NCBI GenBank assembly: GCA_021464415.1
Contig: CM038471.1
Location: 13,630,073 to 13,694,072 of the forward strand
Reading direction: 5' to 3'
From: Lonicera japonica
Taxonomy: Eukaryota > Streptophyta > Magnoliopsida > Dipsacales > Caprifoliaceae
DNA length: 64,000 nt
The position numbers and the translations under genes were made by a program. Shown piece after piece: positions 61,661 through 64,000 of this stretch (position 1 is its first letter; every line of letters starts with the position of its first letter). The notes under the pieces were generated by a model, which was not told the origin of the DNA, ran no database searches, and worked only from the letters and a program-made list of their open reading frames with translations.

Positions 61661-62430
61661 TCCTCCGTATAGTATGGAATGGGAAGGTGTTCTTGGCTTG
61701 AATATAATTACGGAGGAGACATTGAGAACCCATTTTCTCAACTAAAATTTATTAAATCAAGAGAGTTTGCATTTATTTTAGGATCTATAGATATGTTATA
61801 TTTGCTCTTCTTTTTTTTTTTTTTTTTTTCAATTTTAGCTCTTCACTAGTGTTATTCTAGTGCAAAATCTTTTTTAAAATTTATTTTCTTAATGGGTTTA
61901 CAATCAGGTTATGTCATATATGAATAAGAAAATATCACTGGTAGGTTATATTTGGGTAAAATTAAAAATTATCCGCGTTCGTTAAGGCCAGACAAAAAAT
62001 TGACACAAACTAAGACATTGAGGTCTATAAATAATAATCAATAATATTCATCAACAAAGTGCTAACATTATTTCTCCCAATCAAACATCCACTTACCTAT
62101 ATGGTGAAATTTTAATCGTTCTATATTTAACTTTATCCTAAGTGTATCAGAATTTTTGTAGTACAATAGAAATGTGAAAGTTATTACAAAACTTAAAATA
62201 TCACAATAAACAAATATGTAGTTCTTGAAATATTCTACATTTATTAATAAATTGGTTTATGTAATTACCAATAATTTGAAAACTACTTCTCTTGTCCATA
62301 ATTGGTCACGCATATAACTATAAACTATAAAATCAAGGAACTTTGAATTTAATAGAAAATACGTACTTTGATCCATAAATAGGCTACTAATATAACAATC
62401 AACTATAAAATCAAAGACATTTGAATTTAA

Positions 62431-62550
62431 TATATTTTCCATTTATATCATTTGAATAAACACAAAGTATTAATTACTTCTAAAATATAATATATTTTCC
62501 ATTTATATCATTTGAATTAACACAAAGCATTAATTACTTCTAGAATATAA
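62431..62550. repeat. Tandem duplication, 2 x 60 bp
   Basis: Units 62431-62490 and 62491-62550 begin TATATTTTCCATTTATATCA and differ at about three positions. A more diverged related block lies just upstream (about 62316-62430). Confidence 0.9.
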
Positions 62551-63117
62551 AATCAACGTTAATGTAACTCTATAATTCACCTGGGATAGCACCATTACTT
62601 TTTTAAAGAAGCGTTAGTTATTCCCATAATCCCATATAAACACACAAAAAATGAATATATTAACTCAGGAGACCCAACTAAAAAAATGGCAAAACAATAT
62701 AAATAAACTACAATTAAAATGAAAAAAAAGAATATGCACTACTAATTTGTTTTACAATTTTATTGATTCCAATAGACAAATTTAAAATTCCTTCCTTACC
62801 CAGAAGAATTATTGGTATAATCAGCCATAAAAATTAATTCATTTAATTGCTTTTTTAAAAACAAAAATTAAACTAGATTAGTAGAGTACTTTGAAAAGAA
62901 ACATTAAAATTTATGATAATAATAAAAGCATTATGAAACATTAAATAAAAACGATGAAAACTGAAATCAACCCCGCACACAAAATTACCGAAATCAATCT
63001 CTTCCACAAATTTGTTGTAAAGATAAAACATGGGAAGGAAGCCATTAACCAATGTTAAATTCATAAAATTAAATATTTAGCTTCCTCTAATATTCCAATG
63101 TTGAATACTATAGTCCT

Positions 63118-63199
63118 GCTATACTCAATAGGTGATTTAAATCCTTAATCATATAATTGCTATACTCAATAGGTGATTTAAATCCTTAATCATATAATA
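63118..63199. repeat. Tandem duplication, 2 x 41 bp
   Basis: GCTATACTCAATAGGTGATT begins each unit, at 63118 and 63159. The units are essentially identical, so the duplication is recent. Confidence 0.9.
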
Positions 63200-63515
63200 A
63201 GTATGTAATTTAAAATTAATTAGTTTAAGAATTTAATGTCAATATTCATTCGCTCTACATGACCCATTTGACATGCATAATATATGTGGGTGACAAAAAA
63301 TATTGAGTCACTCTGCGTGATAAGATGGTAGCTCGGAACGGGTAAAATAACAATAACCCATTAAATATAAAAACAAAAGAGACCAAAATATGTATAAAGG
63401 AACCCCAGCTAGTTTTGTTGCTGGTTTGGCATTACGTCCACCTTCTGTGTGAGTATTTCTATTAACTTAAAGCAATAGAAGAGGATTATAAATTTACAAT
63501 GAGAGCTCATAATCA

Positions 63516-64000
63516 AGGGCGTCTCCACAGTGGTACGAGGGAGTGCGGACGCACTCCCGAGATTTTCGAATTTTTTTGTTTTAAAAAAAAAAAAAACAGT
63601 TAGGGACTTATATGCATAGTTTTATAGTTGAGGGTATGTAGTTTTATTTCCTCACGCAGCAATACAACGCCCCTCTCTTTATCTCCCTCTTGCGCTATTC
63701 TCAGATCTCTAACGGCGTCACCGAGTGGACTGCATCAAGCTGCTTAGTGCTCACGCCTCACTAAGGACCGCTCACGCCTGGGCCAGGACGACTCACTGCT
63801 CGCGGCTGGACAGTGGACAGTTAGGAGCAACCGACCAAGGTTAGAACACCATTTTTCCCTTTTTCTTTTCCTTTTCTTTTTATAGCGAAAAATGTTGGAA
63901 AGGATCTATGATATATATTATGAATCATGAATGGATAAATCATATATGATCTCAATATATGTGTTTGTGTAAAATTAATTGGAGCTTGATTTTAGGGCTT
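63516..64000 (+). other. Possible start of a DNA transposon or leader exon, cut by the window edge
   Basis: GGGCGTCTCCACAGTGG, a short GC-rich hairpin around GAGTGCGGACGCACTC and a following non-AT-rich stretch (63650-63840) stand out from the surrounding DNA. The phrase style is like the 5' end of plant hAT (ZMYM1-like) elements, but no coding sequence is reached before the window ends. Confidence 0.25.

Larger units (their letters stand above)
61661..63515. other. AT-rich intergenic DNA
   Basis: No gene is recognised. A 21-base poly-T lies near 61810. Two recent tandem duplications are listed separately. Confidence 0.5.

Overview
This window is nuclear DNA of a flowering plant, most likely a eudicot. 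It is AT-rich and holds one large multi-exon plant gene, a plant villin of the VLN4/VLN5 class. The rest is mostly transposable elements of typical plant families: an Athila-like Ty3/Gypsy element, a Ty1/Copia remnant, RTE and L1 LINEs, PIF/Harbinger, Tourist, Stowaway and Mutator-like elements. I saw no bacterial, organellar, rRNA or tRNA genes.

Region 1 (1-21.5 kb) is a nest of retrotransposons. A decayed Copia element was split inside its reverse transcriptase by an Athila-like Gypsy element (1461-17122). Its 5-bp target duplication can still be read against the interrupted Copia codons. The Gypsy element has long LTRs, a tRNA-Asp-type primer site, gag, pol, a long 3' region with an acidic accessory ORF, and a polypurine tract. 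Many stops in gag-pol are of the kind expected from cytosine deamination. Its 3' LTR was later hit by a 1.1-kb TIR element that carries a minisatellite. A second insertion of 2.6 kb (18263-20879) lies in the downstream Copia remnant, whose polypurine tract and 3' LTR start appear near 21.14 kb.

Region 2 (21.5-26.9 kb) is AT-rich, without a recognisable gene, and holds one Tourist-like MITE. Region 3 (about 26.9-48.9 kb) is the villin gene on the + strand. It has a CT-rich 5' leader exon and about 22 coding exons for six gelsolin-like repeats, a Ser/Pro-rich linker and a C-terminal headpiece. Its introns are full of MITEs, a fold-back element, an L1 LINE fragment, and an apparently intact 3.2-kb RTE-type LINE in antisense orientation with a 21-bp target duplication. 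Notable gene-structure points are a probable GC-AG intron, an 8/11-nt microexon with a tandem acceptor, and one degenerate exon lying inside a Mutator-like TIR element. That last point leaves the integrity of the gene open.

Region 4 (48.9-64 kb) is intergenic: a Tourist-like MITE (52.35-52.91 kb), a 5.9-kb PIF/Harbinger element (53.13-59.01 kb) with a Myb/SANT-like gene and a frameshifted DDE transposase, another copy of a TIR repeat family that also occurs in villin introns, and small tandem duplications. Intron-exon boundaries were inferred by eye from conserved protein segments and splice signals, with no transcript data.
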